Below, in pieces: positions 18,158-26,893 of a stretch of DNA of 64,000 bases (position 1 is its first letter; each line of letters starts with the position of its first letter). The DNA is from Streptomyces sp. AW19M42 (GTDB lineage: Bacteria; Actinomycetota; Actinomycetes; Streptomycetales; Streptomycetaceae): positions 1 through 64,000 of the forward strand of contig CBRG010000137.1 in assembly GCA_000470535.1 (NCBI GenBank). The letters run 5' to 3'. Below the pieces are notes generated by a model. It had not been told where the DNA came from, did not search any database, and saw nothing but the letters and a program-made list of their open reading frames with translations. Made by a program: the position numbers and the translations under genes.

Positions 18158-19216
18158 TCAGTCCTGCTTCTTGCGGCGTGTGCCGAAGACGATCTCGTCC
18201 CAGCTCGGCACCGCGGCCCGGCGGCCCGGCCGGACGCCGTCCGCCTCGGCCTGCCGGTCGGTCGTGCCGGTCAGCCGATCGCGGTGGCCGGCCACCGCGC
18301 GGGGCATCAGCACATCCGCGTAGGCGGAACCTGCGCCCGCGGAGGCGGCCGGGGGCTCCTCGGCCTCCGGCTCCTGCGCGGCCGGTTCGATCGCCGGCGG
18401 CTCGGGCGGCGCGGGGCGCTCCGGTACGACCATGTCGCCCCGGAAGCTGGGTACGGCCTCCAGGAGACTGGTGAGTGAATCGCGTTCGCTCGCGGTGACC
18501 CCGCCGATGCGCTCCTCCGGCTCCGGGGCCGGAGGCGGGGCGGGGCGCTCGATCTGACGGTCCAGGGCGCGGTCCAGCGGCCGGTCGCGCGGCAGCCGGG
18601 CGATCCGCGGGACGAACGGGAAGCTCGGTTCGGGCGCGGCGACGTCGTCGGTCTCACCGATCAGCGAGCGCGCCTCGTCGTCCACCGCCTGGACCAGCCG
18701 ACGCGGGGCGTCGTACGTCCAGCTCGCGGAGTGCGGCTCACCGGCGACCCGGTACACCAGGAGGACCTCCCAGGTGCCGTCGTCGCGGCGCCAGGAGTCC
18801 CACTGGACGGTCTCCTTGTCGGCGCCGCGCAGCAGGAGGCGCTCCTGCACCGCCTCACCGAGCTGGGGTCCGGTGTTCTCGCCGGGGCGGCGCACCGGAG
18901 TCTTCCGGGCGCGCTCGGCCATGAAGGCGCGCTCCGCGAGTACGGGCCCCTCGAAGCGGCGAACGCGGTCGACCGGGATCCCGGCGAACTGGGCGACTTC
19001 CTCCGCCGACGCGCCGGCCCTTATCCGGGCCTGGATGTCGCGGGGGCGGAGATGGCTCTCCACCTCGATCTCGATCTGGCCGAGCCGTGCGCGGTCGTTG
19101 CGCACGGCGGCTCGCAGCCGCTCGTCGATCGGGAGGGTGTACTCCGTGCTGTCTGCAGCCTTGAGCACCAGTCGTGTGCCGTCGTTGGAGACGGCCACGA
19201 CACGCAGTTCGGGCAT
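18158..19216 (-). CDS. sepH: SepH, FtsZ-binding cell-division protein (DUF3071)
   Basis: A 352-residue protein with the conserved N-terminal DUF3071 domain (MPELRVVAVSNDGTRLVLK) and an embedded helix-turn-helix (AEEVAQFAGIPVDRVRRFEG, about residues 70-95). A long disordered Pro/Glu-rich middle leads to the short conserved C-terminal tail ending PSWDEIVFGTRRKKQD. SepH of Streptomyces and mycobacteria binds FtsZ through the HTH region and stimulates filament assembly for septation. ATG 19216 follows GGGAGG by five bases. Position and both conserved ends make this a confident call. Confidence 0.92.
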   Translation of the reverse strand: MPELRVVAVSNDGTRLVLKAADSTEYTLPIDERLRAAVRNDRARLGQIEIEVESHLRPRDIQARIRAGASAEEVAQFAGIPVDRVRRFEGPVLAERAFMAERARKTPVRRPGENTGPQLGEAVQERLLLRGADKETVQWDSWRRDDGTWEVLLVYRVAGEPHSASWTYDAPRRLVQAVDDEARSLIGETDDVAAPEPSFPFVPRIARLPRDRPLDRALDRQIERPAPPPAPEPEERIGGVTASERDSLTSLLEAVPSFRGDMVVPERPAPPEPPAIEPAAQEPEAEEPPAASAGAGSAYADVLMPRAVAGHRDRLTGTTDRQAEADGVRPGRRAAVPSWDEIVFGTRRKKQD

Positions 19217-19712
19217 GGGGACCTCCCGGGTGGTGCCTGCCGACGTCACGTACGTCGCTGCTTCCGCTAGTCGAGTGTGACCTGCCCGGGTGCAGCCTGC
19301 CACAACATTGCCGTGTTGCCCGGCGTGTCGGGCGTGAGCCCTTGATCGCCGGTATGACACGGTAACCTCTTGTGCAACGCAAAGTAACCGTTGGTCACTC
19401 TGCGCAGCTGGCCCCCGTGCGATGCCGCGGCGCCGCCGGATCGAGTGCCTCCTTCGGCCCCCTCCCGAAGGTTCCGGACTTCCACGCGGGAGTCCGGCCC
19501 CAGGGCTCGCCACAGTACTCCATTCGGGCCAGGTGGGTGGACCGCCGCGCCGCTGAAGTTCTCGCGAGGTACGGGAGTTGAGTCGCCCCGTTGGAGGCGG
19601 GATGTCCCTCTCGCGTGTCCTGCTTCACAGAATCACCGTAAACGGAACTATCGGCTTCGCTCATATGTCCCTTCTGTTGCATGGTGGGAGCGATGTCAAT
19701 CAAGGGCTGGAA
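19217..19712. other. Divergent intergenic region between sepH and a membrane-protein gene
   Basis: About 500 bases without a convincing gene. It holds a CCTTCGG/CCGAAGG hairpin near 19450-19475 and a GGACT/AGTCC pair shortly after. No riboswitch or tRNA is recognised. It could hold long leaders or a small RNA. Confidence 0.5.
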
Positions 19713-20804
19713 ATGGTGCAGAAGCCGGAAAGTGGCATAGAACCCAGAGAAAGGCGGATCGATCTCAGCCTGCCCCAGGTCGCGGGCAGTGCCGTCGCGG
19801 CGGTCGCGGCGGCGGTGGCGGCCTCGCAACTGGGCGTGTACGGAACGATTCTCGGCGCCGGGGTGATGAGCATCGTGGCCACCTGCGGGGGCTCGGTCTT
19901 CCAGCACTTCTTCCGTCGTACGGGTGAGCAGATCCGCGAGGTCACGGTCCAGGTGAAGCACCCGGACCGTGAAGTGACCGTGCACACGCGCCAGACGCGT
20001 GATGCCGGTGACACGGACGGGACGTGGGGGACCCCCGAGACGCATGTCGCCCTGCGGGAGGCGGCAGGATCCGCCGACGCCGCCGCGGTGCCGCGCGCGG
20101 TGGACGCCACGACGGCCCTGCGCCGGCCGGACGCGGTGGTCGCGCCCCAGGACGCGGACGCCACCACCGTCCTGCGCGCCGTGGACGCCACCACCGTCCT
20201 GCGCAAGGTGTCCGAGGACCCCGGGCGTACGCAGTTGATCAGAGCGGTCGACGGAACCCGGCCGCTCGCGACGGCCCCCGGGGCCGGAGACGAGGAGTTC
20301 ACGCAGGCGACCACGCACGGCACCCGGATCCGCGGCTGGAAGCGCTCGGCGCTCGGGGCCGCCGTGGTGTTCGCCGTCTCGATGGCCGGGATCACCACGT
20401 TCGAGCTGGTCTCGGGCAACGACCTGAGCGGCGGTCAGGGAACCACCGTGGGCTCCGTCGTACGCGGCGAGCGCGGATCGGCGCCCGCAGAGCCGGCGCC
20501 GTCGCACAGCACGGACCCCGGCCAGGACGACCGGTCCACCCCGGACCAGGGCGGCAGCCCCACCCCCGGCACCGGCCAGGAGCCGGGCGGCCCGAGCCGG
20601 AGCCCGGAATCGGACCGGGGCGAGAGCCCGACGGCGGACCCGACACCCACGCCCACCCCGTCGGACTCCGTGCAGGACACGGCTCCGTCGCCGACGCCCA
20701 CCCCGTCGGAGACCGGTGACGGCGGCACCGCCCCCGACCCGACGTGCACGGGCAGCGCCCCGGCGCAGCAGAACCCGCCGGCCGGCACGGACACCGGGGA
20801 GTGA
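19713..20804 (+). CDS. Membrane protein with threonine-rich TTxLR repeats and an external Ser/Thr/Pro tail
   Basis: A 363-residue protein starting at ATG 19713, six bases after AAGGG. It has a glycine/alanine-rich hydrophobic hairpin (about residues 23-62, possibly two short membrane spans), then a cytoplasmic stretch with repeated DATTALR, DATTVLR, DATTVLR, RTQLIR and DGTRPL motifs (about 128-190). One clear transmembrane helix follows at about 212-232, then a 130-residue Thr/Ser/Pro-rich tail likely outside the membrane. No enzyme domain is seen. The regularly spaced threonines look like possible Ser/Thr-kinase sites. Family unknown; Streptomyces-type. Confidence 0.7.
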   Translation: MVQKPESGIEPRERRIDLSLPQVAGSAVAAVAAAVAASQLGVYGTILGAGVMSIVATCGGSVFQHFFRRTGEQIREVTVQVKHPDREVTVHTRQTRDAGDTDGTWGTPETHVALREAAGSADAAAVPRAVDATTALRRPDAVVAPQDADATTVLRAVDATTVLRKVSEDPGRTQLIRAVDGTRPLATAPGAGDEEFTQATTHGTRIRGWKRSALGAAVVFAVSMAGITTFELVSGNDLSGGQGTTVGSVVRGERGSAPAEPAPSHSTDPGQDDRSTPDQGGSPTPGTGQEPGGPSRSPESDRGESPTADPTPTPTPSDSVQDTAPSPTPTPSETGDGGTAPDPTCTGSAPAQQNPPAGTDTGE

Positions 20805-20817
20805 GCGGGCGCGGCGG

Positions 20818-22140
20818 TCAGTCGCCCAGTACCCGGCGCAGGTAGTCGTTGGCGAAGAGGCGGTCCGGGTCCAGCCGGTCCCGGACCGCGGTGAACTCCT
20901 CGAAGCGCGGGTACACCCCGGCCAGGTACCCGGCGTCACGGGTGTTGACCTTCCCCCAGTGCGGGCGGCCCTCATGGGCCGTCATGATCCGCTCCACCGC
21001 CGTGAAGTACGCCTGGTAGGGCGTCCCCCGGTAGAGGTGGACGGCGATGTAGGCGCTCTCCCGGCCCGAGGCCGTGGAGAGCGCTATGTCGTCCGCGGGG
21101 GCGGTACGCACCTCCACCGGGAAGCTGACCCGCAGCGGCGAGCGCTCCACCATCGCCTTGACCTCGCGCAGCGCCTCCACGGCCGCCTCGCGCGGCAGGG
21201 CGTACTCCATCTCCACGAACCGCACCCGGCGCGGGCTGGTGAAGACCTTGTACGGGATGTCGGTGTAGGTGCGGGCCGACAGGGCGCGGCTGGAGAGCTT
21301 GGCGATCGAGGGGATCGTGGCGGGTACCGCCCGGCCGAGGGTGCAGGCCGCCTGGAAGATTCCGTTGGAGAGGAGCTCGTCCTCGATCCAGCCGCTGACC
21401 TTTCCGGGCGGAGCGGCGGGGCCCGCGCTGCGGTTGTTGCGCTTGGTGTTGCAGTTGCCGGTGTGCGGGAACCAGTAGAACTCGAAGTGCTCGTTCTCTG
21501 CCACCAGCCGATCGAAGTCTGCCGTGACCCGGTCGAAGGCCATCGGCTCCTCGCGGGCGGTCAGCAGGAAGACCGGCTCCACGGCGAAGGTGATCGCGGT
21601 GATGACGCCGAGGGCGCCGAGCCCGATCCGGGCGACGGCGAAGATGTCCGGGTTCGCGGTGGCCGAGCAGGTCAGCACCGTGCCGTCCGCCGTGACCAGC
21701 TCCAGGGCGCGGATCTGCGCGGATATCGACGCCGAGTCACGTCCGGTGCCGTGGGTGCCGGTGGAGGTGGCCCCGGCGACCGTCTGGTCCATGATGTCGC
21801 CCATGTTGGTGAGCGAGAGGCCCTCGCGGGCCAGCGCGGTGTTGAGGCGCTTCAGCGGGGTGCCGGCCTCGACGGTCACCGTCATCGCCGCACGGTCGAT
21901 CTCCCGGATGCCGGTGAGCAGATCGGGGCGTATCAGCAGCCCGTCGGTGGCCGCGGTCGCGGTGAAGGAGTGGCCGGTGCCCACCGGTTTCACCCTCAGG
22001 CCGTCCTCGGAGGCCCTGCGCAGCTCCTCGGCCAGCTCGTCCACGGAGGCGGGTGACACGGTCCGTACCGGACGGGCGGTGACGTTCCCCGCCCAGTTAC
22101 GCCACGCGCTCGTCGCCGTCCGTGCGTAGGTGTCGGTCAT
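20818..22140 (-). CDS. FAD-dependent D-arabinono-1,4-lactone oxidase / alditol-oxidase-family protein
   Basis: A 440-residue VAO-type flavoprotein. An N-terminal FAD-binding domain contains VKPVGTGHSF, whose His57 is the usual site of covalent flavin attachment, and the pyrophosphate loop GATSTGTHGTG. The C-terminal ALO domain ends with the typical HWGKVN and VYPRFEEFTAVRDRLDP segments. Relatives oxidise aldonolactones or sugar alcohols with O2 or another acceptor. The start ATG 22140 lies inside the end of the MFS transporter gene, overlapping by 44 bases, so the two are probably co-transcribed. The actual substrate is unknown. Confidence 0.85.
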   Translation of the reverse strand: MTDTYARTATSAWRNWAGNVTARPVRTVSPASVDELAEELRRASEDGLRVKPVGTGHSFTATAATDGLLIRPDLLTGIREIDRAAMTVTVEAGTPLKRLNTALAREGLSLTNMGDIMDQTVAGATSTGTHGTGRDSASISAQIRALELVTADGTVLTCSATANPDIFAVARIGLGALGVITAITFAVEPVFLLTAREEPMAFDRVTADFDRLVAENEHFEFYWFPHTGNCNTKRNNRSAGPAAPPGKVSGWIEDELLSNGIFQAACTLGRAVPATIPSIAKLSSRALSARTYTDIPYKVFTSPRRVRFVEMEYALPREAAVEALREVKAMVERSPLRVSFPVEVRTAPADDIALSTASGRESAYIAVHLYRGTPYQAYFTAVERIMTAHEGRPHWGKVNTRDAGYLAGVYPRFEEFTAVRDRLDPDRLFANDYLRRVLGD

Positions 22141-23344
22141 CTTCCCCGCGCCCTTCCGTAGGAACCGGCTCACTGAGCCGGCGGTACCCCAGGAGCGCCA
22201 CCGCGGCCGCGATCGCCCCCGCCACCGCGGGCACCGCGTACCCCGCCTTCGCCCCGGACGCGTCGACCACCCAGCCTGCGGCCGAGGAGCCGAGCGCCAC
22301 ACCTACGGCCAGCCCGGTGCTGGTCCAGGTCATGCCCTCGGTCAGTCTCGTGCGCGGTACGTGCTGTTCGACGAGAGCCATGGTGGTGACCATCGTCGGT
22401 GCGATGGCGAGGCCCGCGACAAAGAGCGCCACGGCCAGGAACGGCAGGTTCCCGGCCAGTTGGAGGGGGATCATACTCACGGCCATCGCGCACACTCCCA
22501 CCAGCCACCGGCCGGACGGTCTGCCCTGGAGGTGCAGCAGGCCGAACACCGCCCCGGCGAGGCAGGAGCCCAGCGCGTACACGGCCAGTACGAGGCTCGC
22601 CGCGGCCTTGTGGCCGCGCTCCTCCGCGAAAGCCACCGTCACCACGTCGATCGCCCCGAAGATCGCGCCGGTCGCCACGAAGGTGACCACGAGGACCTGG
22701 AGGCCGCGGGAGGACAGCGCGGAACCCCTGGTGTGCCGCGCGTGCGGATGCGGCACCGGCTCGGTGGCCCGCTGCGCGGTCAGCCAGAAGACGCCGACCA
22801 CCAGGAAGCCGGCGGCCAGCAGCGGACCCGCCTCGGGGAACCAGGCGGTGGACAGTCCGATCGAGATGATCGGACCGAAGATGAAGCACACCTCGTCGAC
22901 GATCGACTCCCACGCGTACGCGGTGTGCAGCTGCCGCGCCGAGCCCCGGTAGATCTCCGCCCAGCGGGCCCGGACCATCGAGCCGACGCTGGGGACGCAG
23001 CCGGCGCCGGCCGCGAACACGAACAGGGTCCAGTCCGCCAGCTCCTGCTGCGCACAGACCAGCAGACCGGCCACCGACGCCACGGCCACGAGGGTCACCG
23101 GGCGCAGCACCCGGCGCTGTCCGTACCGGTCGACCAGCCTGGATATCTGCGGCCCCACCACGGCGGCGGCCATCGCAAGCGTCGCGGAGAGCGCGCCCGC
23201 CAGCCCGTAACGGCCGGTCAGCTGGGAAACCATGGTCACCACGCCGATGCCCATCATCGACAACGGCATCCGGCCGAGGAAACCGGCCGAGGAGAACCCC
23301 TTGGAGCCGGGGGCGGCGAAGATCGCGCGGTAGGGACTGGGCAC
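22097..23344 (-). CDS. Major facilitator superfamily transporter
   Basis: A 415-residue integral membrane protein with about 12 hydrophobic helices and the loop 2-3 signature RLVDRYGQRR, as in drug/sugar exporters. GTG 23344 is chosen because GGAG lies five bases upstream; a longer ATG start at 23404 would add 20 hydrophilic residues with no ribosome-binding site. It precedes and overlaps the lactone-oxidase gene by 44 bases, suggesting shared transcription and perhaps transport of a related sugar product. No substrate can be assigned. Confidence 0.82.
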   Translation of the reverse strand: MPSPYRAIFAAPGSKGFSSAGFLGRMPLSMMGIGVVTMVSQLTGRYGLAGALSATLAMAAAVVGPQISRLVDRYGQRRVLRPVTLVAVASVAGLLVCAQQELADWTLFVFAAGAGCVPSVGSMVRARWAEIYRGSARQLHTAYAWESIVDEVCFIFGPIISIGLSTAWFPEAGPLLAAGFLVVGVFWLTAQRATEPVPHPHARHTRGSALSSRGLQVLVVTFVATGAIFGAIDVVTVAFAEERGHKAAASLVLAVYALGSCLAGAVFGLLHLQGRPSGRWLVGVCAMAVSMIPLQLAGNLPFLAVALFVAGLAIAPTMVTTMALVEQHVPRTRLTEGMTWTSTGLAVGVALGSSAAGWVVDASGAKAGYAVPAVAGAIAAAVALLGYRRLSEPVPTEGRGEDDRHLRTDGDERVA

Positions 23345-23442
23345 GGGTACTCCGGTACGCGTGGTGTGGTCACACGCGGTGTCAGGGGTGAATGCGGCCT
23401 GCACAGCTTACGGCCTCACCCGTGAGCGCCGGCGGGCCGTGA

Positions 23443-23529
23443 CGTGCGGGGCGGCGGGCGCGGCCGGGGCGGTCTGAGGCCGTGCGGGGCGGCGGGCGCG
23501 GCCGGGAGGCCTACGGCCGTGCGGGGCGG
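23443..23529. repeat. GC-rich tandem repeat, 38-bp period, upstream of ferrochelatase
   Basis: The 26-base block beginning CGTGCGGGGCGGCGGGCGCG occurs at 23443 and 23481 and starts a third time at 23518, truncated after about 12 bases. Periods are 38 and 37 bases. It lies between the divergent MFS and hemH genes. Confidence 0.7.
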
Positions 23530-23574
23530 ATGTCGGTGGGAGCGGCGGAGGAGGCGGGGGGCAGGATCGACGGC

Positions 23575-24702
23575 ATGTCCGATCTGCGTGAGCCCGCTCC
23601 CTACGACGCCCTGCTGTTGCTCTCCTTCGGGGGCCCCGAAGGCCCGGACGACGTGGTTCCGTTCCTGGCGAACGTGACCCGCGGCCGGGGGATCCCCGAG
23701 GAGCGGCTGAAGGAGGTCGGCAAGCACTACTTCCTGTTCGGCGGCGTCAGCCCGATCAACGGCCAGAACAGGGCGCTGCTCGACGCCCTGCGCAAGGACT
23801 TCGCGGATCACGGACTCGACCTGCCGGTCTACTGGGGCAACCGCAACTGGGCGCCCTACCTGACCGACACCCTGCGCGAGATGGCCCGGGACGGACGCCG
23901 TCGCATCGCCGTCCTGGCGACCAGCGCCTACGCCTCCTACTCCGGCTGCCGGCAGTACCGCGAGAACCTCGCCGAGTCGCTGGCCGCCCTGGAGGCCGAG
24001 GGGCTGCCGGTGCCGCGCGTCGACAAGCTGCGGCACTACTTCAACCACCCCGGCTTCGTCGAGCCGATGGTGGACGGCGTGATCGCCTCCCTGGCCGACC
24101 TGCCCGAGAAGGTCCGCGCCGGGGCGCACCTCGCCTTCACCACGCACTCCATCCCCACCTCCGCCGCAGATTCCTCAGGGCGGCCGCAGGCGCACGGCGA
24201 CGGCGGTGCCTACGTCGCGGAGCATCTGGACGTGGCCCGGGTGATCGTCGAGGCCGTCCGTGAGCGGACCGGCGTCGAGTACCCCTGGCAGCTCGTGTAC
24301 CAGTCGCGCAGCGGCGCCCCGCACATCCCGTGGCTCGAACCCGATATCTGCGATCACCTGGAGCTGCTGCACAGTGACGGCGTCCCCGCCGTGGTGATGG
24401 CGCCCATCGGCTTCGTCTCGGACCACATGGAGGTCCTGTACGACCTCGACACCGAGGCCACCGCGAAGGCCTCGGATCTCGGTCTGCCGGTCCGCAGGTC
24501 CGCGACCGTCGGCGCCGACCCCCGGTTCGCGGCGGCGGTGCGCGACCTCGTGCTGGAGCGCGCCGCCACCGAACAGGGCCGGGACCCGCAGCGGTGCGCC
24601 CTCGGGGCGCTCGGGCCGAGCCACGACCTCTGCCCGGCCGGCTGCTGTCCGGCCCGTGCGCTCAAACCGGCCGCCGCGGGCGCTGACAGCCCCTACGCGT
24701 AG
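23575..24702 (+). CDS. hemH: Coproporphyrin ferrochelatase
   Basis: A 375-residue enzyme that inserts Fe2+ into coproporphyrin III in the actinobacterial (coproporphyrin-dependent) haem pathway; cpfC is the newer name. Visible motifs are [22 protein letters not shown] at the N-terminus (abbreviated: [11 protein letters not shown]), FGGVSPING, and the metal-site His in TTHSIP. Cysteines in YSGCRQY and in the C-terminal [19 protein letters not shown] match the set that binds a [2Fe-2S] cluster in mycobacterial ferrochelatase. AGGA lies eight bases before ATG 23575. A 38-bp repeat array occupies the upstream region. Confidence 0.92.
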   Translation: MSDLREPAPYDALLLLSFGGPEGPDDVVPFLANVTRGRGIPEERLKEVGKHYFLFGGVSPINGQNRALLDALRKDFADHGLDLPVYWGNRNWAPYLTDTLREMARDGRRRIAVLATSAYASYSGCRQYRENLAESLAALEAEGLPVPRVDKLRHYFNHPGFVEPMVDGVIASLADLPEKVRAGAHLAFTTHSIPTSAADSSGRPQAHGDGGAYVAEHLDVARVIVEAVRERTGVEYPWQLVYQSRSGAPHIPWLEPDICDHLELLHSDGVPAVVMAPIGFVSDHMEVLYDLDTEATAKASDLGLPVRRSATVGADPRFAAAVRDLVLERAATEQGRDPQRCALGALGPSHDLCPAGCCPARALKPAAAGADSPYA

Positions 24703-24741
24703 AGCGATCCGATCCGTACCCCTCATCCCCCTGGGAGCGCC

Positions 24742-25560
24742 GTGACCGAGCCCCTGCTGTCCGACCTGCTCGACCTCGCCCTGGACGCCGCCCACCGGGC
24801 CGGCGCGCTGCTGCGCGACGGACGCCCCGCCGATCTGGGGGTGGCCGCGACCAAGTCCAGCCCGGTGGACGTCGTCACCGAGATGGACATCGCCGCGGAG
24901 AAGCTGATCACCGGCTTCCTGTCCGACCGCCGCCCCCGGGACGGCTTCCTCGGTGAGGAGGGCGCCAGCTCCGAGGGCAGCAGCGGCGTCCGCTGGGTGA
25001 TCGACCCGCTCGACGGCACCGTGAACTACCTGTACGGGCTGCCCACCTGGGCCGTCTCCATCGCCGCCGAACGGGACGGCGAGCGGGTCGTGGGCGTGGT
25101 GGAGGCACCGATGCGCCGGGAGACCTACCACGCGGTCCTCGGCGGCGGTGCGTACGCGAAGGGCGGTGCCTACGGGGACGGTGCCGCCCTGCGCTGCCGG
25201 CCCGCTCCGCCGCTCGACCAGGCGCTCGTGTCGACCGGCTTCAACTATGTGGCCGATGTCCGCGCGCACCAGGCCGACGTGGTCCGGGTGCTGATCCCGC
25301 GCCTGCGGGACATCCGGCGTGGCGGGTCCGCCGCGATCGACCTCTGCGACGTCGCCGCGGGCCGCCTCGACGGCTACTACGAGCGCGGCCTCCACCCGTG
25401 GGACCTGGCGGCCGGTGACCTCATCGCCCGGGAGGCCGGCGCGCTCACCGGCGGGCGGCCGGGGACGCCCGCCGACGGCGGTCTGACGGTGGCCGCGTCA
25501 CCGGGCGTCTTCGAACCGCTGCAGTCCCTGCTGGAGGAGCTCGGCGCCTGGCACGACTGA
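24742..25560 (+). CDS. Inositol monophosphatase family protein (SuhB-like)
   Basis: A 272-residue Mg2+-dependent phosphatase starting at GTG 24742 after GGGAG. The three metal-site motifs are complete: GEEGA, WVIDPLDGTVNY, and HPWDLAAGDLIAREAG near the C-terminus. Members dephosphorylate myo-inositol-1-phosphate or related sugar phosphates; actinobacteria need inositol for mycothiol and phosphatidylinositol. It follows hemH by 39 bases. M. tuberculosis SuhB (Rv2701c) occupies the matching place in a syntenic block. A bidirectional terminator follows. Confidence 0.9.
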   Translation: MTEPLLSDLLDLALDAAHRAGALLRDGRPADLGVAATKSSPVDVVTEMDIAAEKLITGFLSDRRPRDGFLGEEGASSEGSSGVRWVIDPLDGTVNYLYGLPTWAVSIAAERDGERVVGVVEAPMRRETYHAVLGGGAYAKGGAYGDGAALRCRPAPPLDQALVSTGFNYVADVRAHQADVVRVLIPRLRDIRRGGSAAIDLCDVAAGRLDGYYERGLHPWDLAAGDLIAREAGALTGGRPGTPADGGLTVAASPGVFEPLQSLLEELGAWHD

Positions 25561-25616
25561 ACCACCCGGTCCACCCGGAAGCCGCTGTGCGGCCCGTGGG
25601 CGGCATGGGAACGGAG

Positions 25617-25655
25617 AAGGCCCCACAAGGGTGCCGGCAGGCACCACGGGGCCTT
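25617..25655. terminator. Bidirectional terminator between the IMPase gene and a 57-aa ORF
   Basis: AAGGCCCC (25617) and GGGGCCTT (25648) pair, enclosing a second inner pairing GGTGCC/GGCACC. It lies between converging genes and so serves both. Confidence 0.85.
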
Positions 25656-25666
25656 CACGCAACGGC

Positions 25667-25840
25667 TCAGACGCTTGTGGCGCCGATGTGGACTCCGTGC
25701 TCTGCAGCGAGACGGTGCAGATCCTCCAGCTCGCTCTGCTCGACATCCGCGAGGAAGTCGTCGCCCGTCTCGCGGGCCTTCGTGAGGTCGGACTCGGTGG
25801 TCTGGATGCGTTGCAGCAGACCTGCGGTGAAAGCGTCCAT
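25667..25840 (-). CDS. Small conserved Streptomyces protein, 57 aa
   Basis: ATG 25840 is preceded by GAGGGG about eight bases upstream. The product is a soluble, acidic, mainly helical peptide (MDAFTAGLLQRIQTTESDLT at the start, HGVHIGATSV at the end), with no cysteines or membrane segment. The heptad-like spacing of hydrophobic residues suggests a short coiled coil. Function is unknown. It is divergent from cutR with about 390 bases between. Confidence 0.65.
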   Translation of the reverse strand: MDAFTAGLLQRIQTTESDLTKARETGDDFLADVEQSELEDLHRLAAEHGVHIGATSV

Positions 25841-26234
25841 GAGGCGCCCCCTCATCGTGGGTCGGTGGCACGGGGGTGTGCCCGGGTTTCCCTCCGCCGA
25901 AGCGGTAGGGCGGGTGATCACGCAGCCTCCGGAGGAACGGAGGGGCCAGTGGTACGCCACATACGAGACGTGATCGCGGGTGTGGAGTCGTCCTCCCCAG
26001 CCCGACCCTCAGAGAAACCTCAACTGGCCCGGAAGACCACTGCCTTCCGGGAAGCCGCAGGTGGGGCCGCGCCGTCTTACCGCCGGTTTATACGCGTTAC
26101 GGGCAGGATGGAGGCGCACAGACCGGGCCCGGGTGCGGCCCGGAGTGCCGGCCGACGGCCCGATTCGAACGTTCCGCCGGTCGCTTTCGGACACTGTGCG
26201 CCTCTGTTGTGGAAGTTCTAAGGAAGGAAGCGCC
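25841..26234. other. Intergenic region upstream of cutR
   Basis: About 390 bases with no gene I can support. A CTCCG/CGGAG hairpin lies near 25927-25942. The cutR ribosome-binding site (AAGGAAGG) ends the region. Confidence 0.5.
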
Positions 26235-26888
26235 GTGCGCGTACTCGTCGTGGAGGACGAGCAGCTGCTCGCCGATGCGGTGGCCACCGGATTGCGCCGG
26301 GAGGCCATGGCCGTCGATGTCGTGTACGACGGTGCGGCGGCACTGGAGCGCATCGAGGTCAACGACTACGACGTCGTGGTGCTGGACCGGGACCTCCCCC
26401 TGGTGCACGGCGACGACGTGTGCCGCCGGATCGTCGAGCTGGGCATGCCGACCCGGGTGCTCATGCTCACCGCCTCCGGAGACGTCAGCGACCGGGTGGA
26501 GGGCCTGGAGCTCGGCGCCGACGACTATCTGCCCAAACCCTTCGCCTTCAGCGAGCTGACCGCACGGGTACGCGCCCTCGGGCGCCGTACGACCGTCGCG
26601 CTGCCCCCCGTCCTGGAACGCGCCGGGATCAAGCTCGACCCGAACCGCCGCGAGGTCTTCCGGGGCGAGCAGGAGGTCCAGCTCGCGCCCAAGGAGTTCG
26701 CCGTGCTGGAGGTCCTGATGCGCAGCGAGGGTGCAGTGGTCTCGGCCGAGCAGCTCCTGGAGAAGGCCTGGGACGAGAACACCGACCCGTTCACCAACGT
26801 CGTCCGGGTGACCGTCATGACCCTGCGGCGCAAGCTCGGAGAGCCCCCGGTGATCGTCACCGTGCCCGGCTCGGGCTACCGGATCTGA
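26235..26888 (+). CDS. cutR: CutR, OmpR/PhoB-type response regulator
   Basis: A 217-residue regulator starting at GTG 26235 just after AAGGAAGGAAG. The receiver domain (residues 1-115) has the acidic pair EDE near residue 8, phospho-acceptor Asp51 in VVVLDRDLP and the conserved Lys in PKPF. A winged-helix DNA-binding domain follows (about 125-215, ending VPGSGYRI). Size, sequence and pairing with the next gene match CutR of S. lividans and S. coelicolor, where CutRS influences antibiotic production and responds to extracellular protein-folding stress. It is translated in tandem with cutS, five bases apart. Confidence 0.92.
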   Translation: MRVLVVEDEQLLADAVATGLRREAMAVDVVYDGAAALERIEVNDYDVVVLDRDLPLVHGDDVCRRIVELGMPTRVLMLTASGDVSDRVEGLELGADDYLPKPFAFSELTARVRALGRRTTVALPPVLERAGIKLDPNRREVFRGEQEVQLAPKEFAVLEVLMRSEGAVVSAEQLLEKAWDENTDPFTNVVRVTVMTLRRKLGEPPVIVTVPGSGYRI

Positions 26889-26893
26889 CGCCG

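Noticed and set aside
22130..23425. 431-codon plus-strand frame opposite the MFS gene
   Set aside because: Arg/His-rich antisense frame without hydrophobic segments. The minus strand encodes clear membrane helices.
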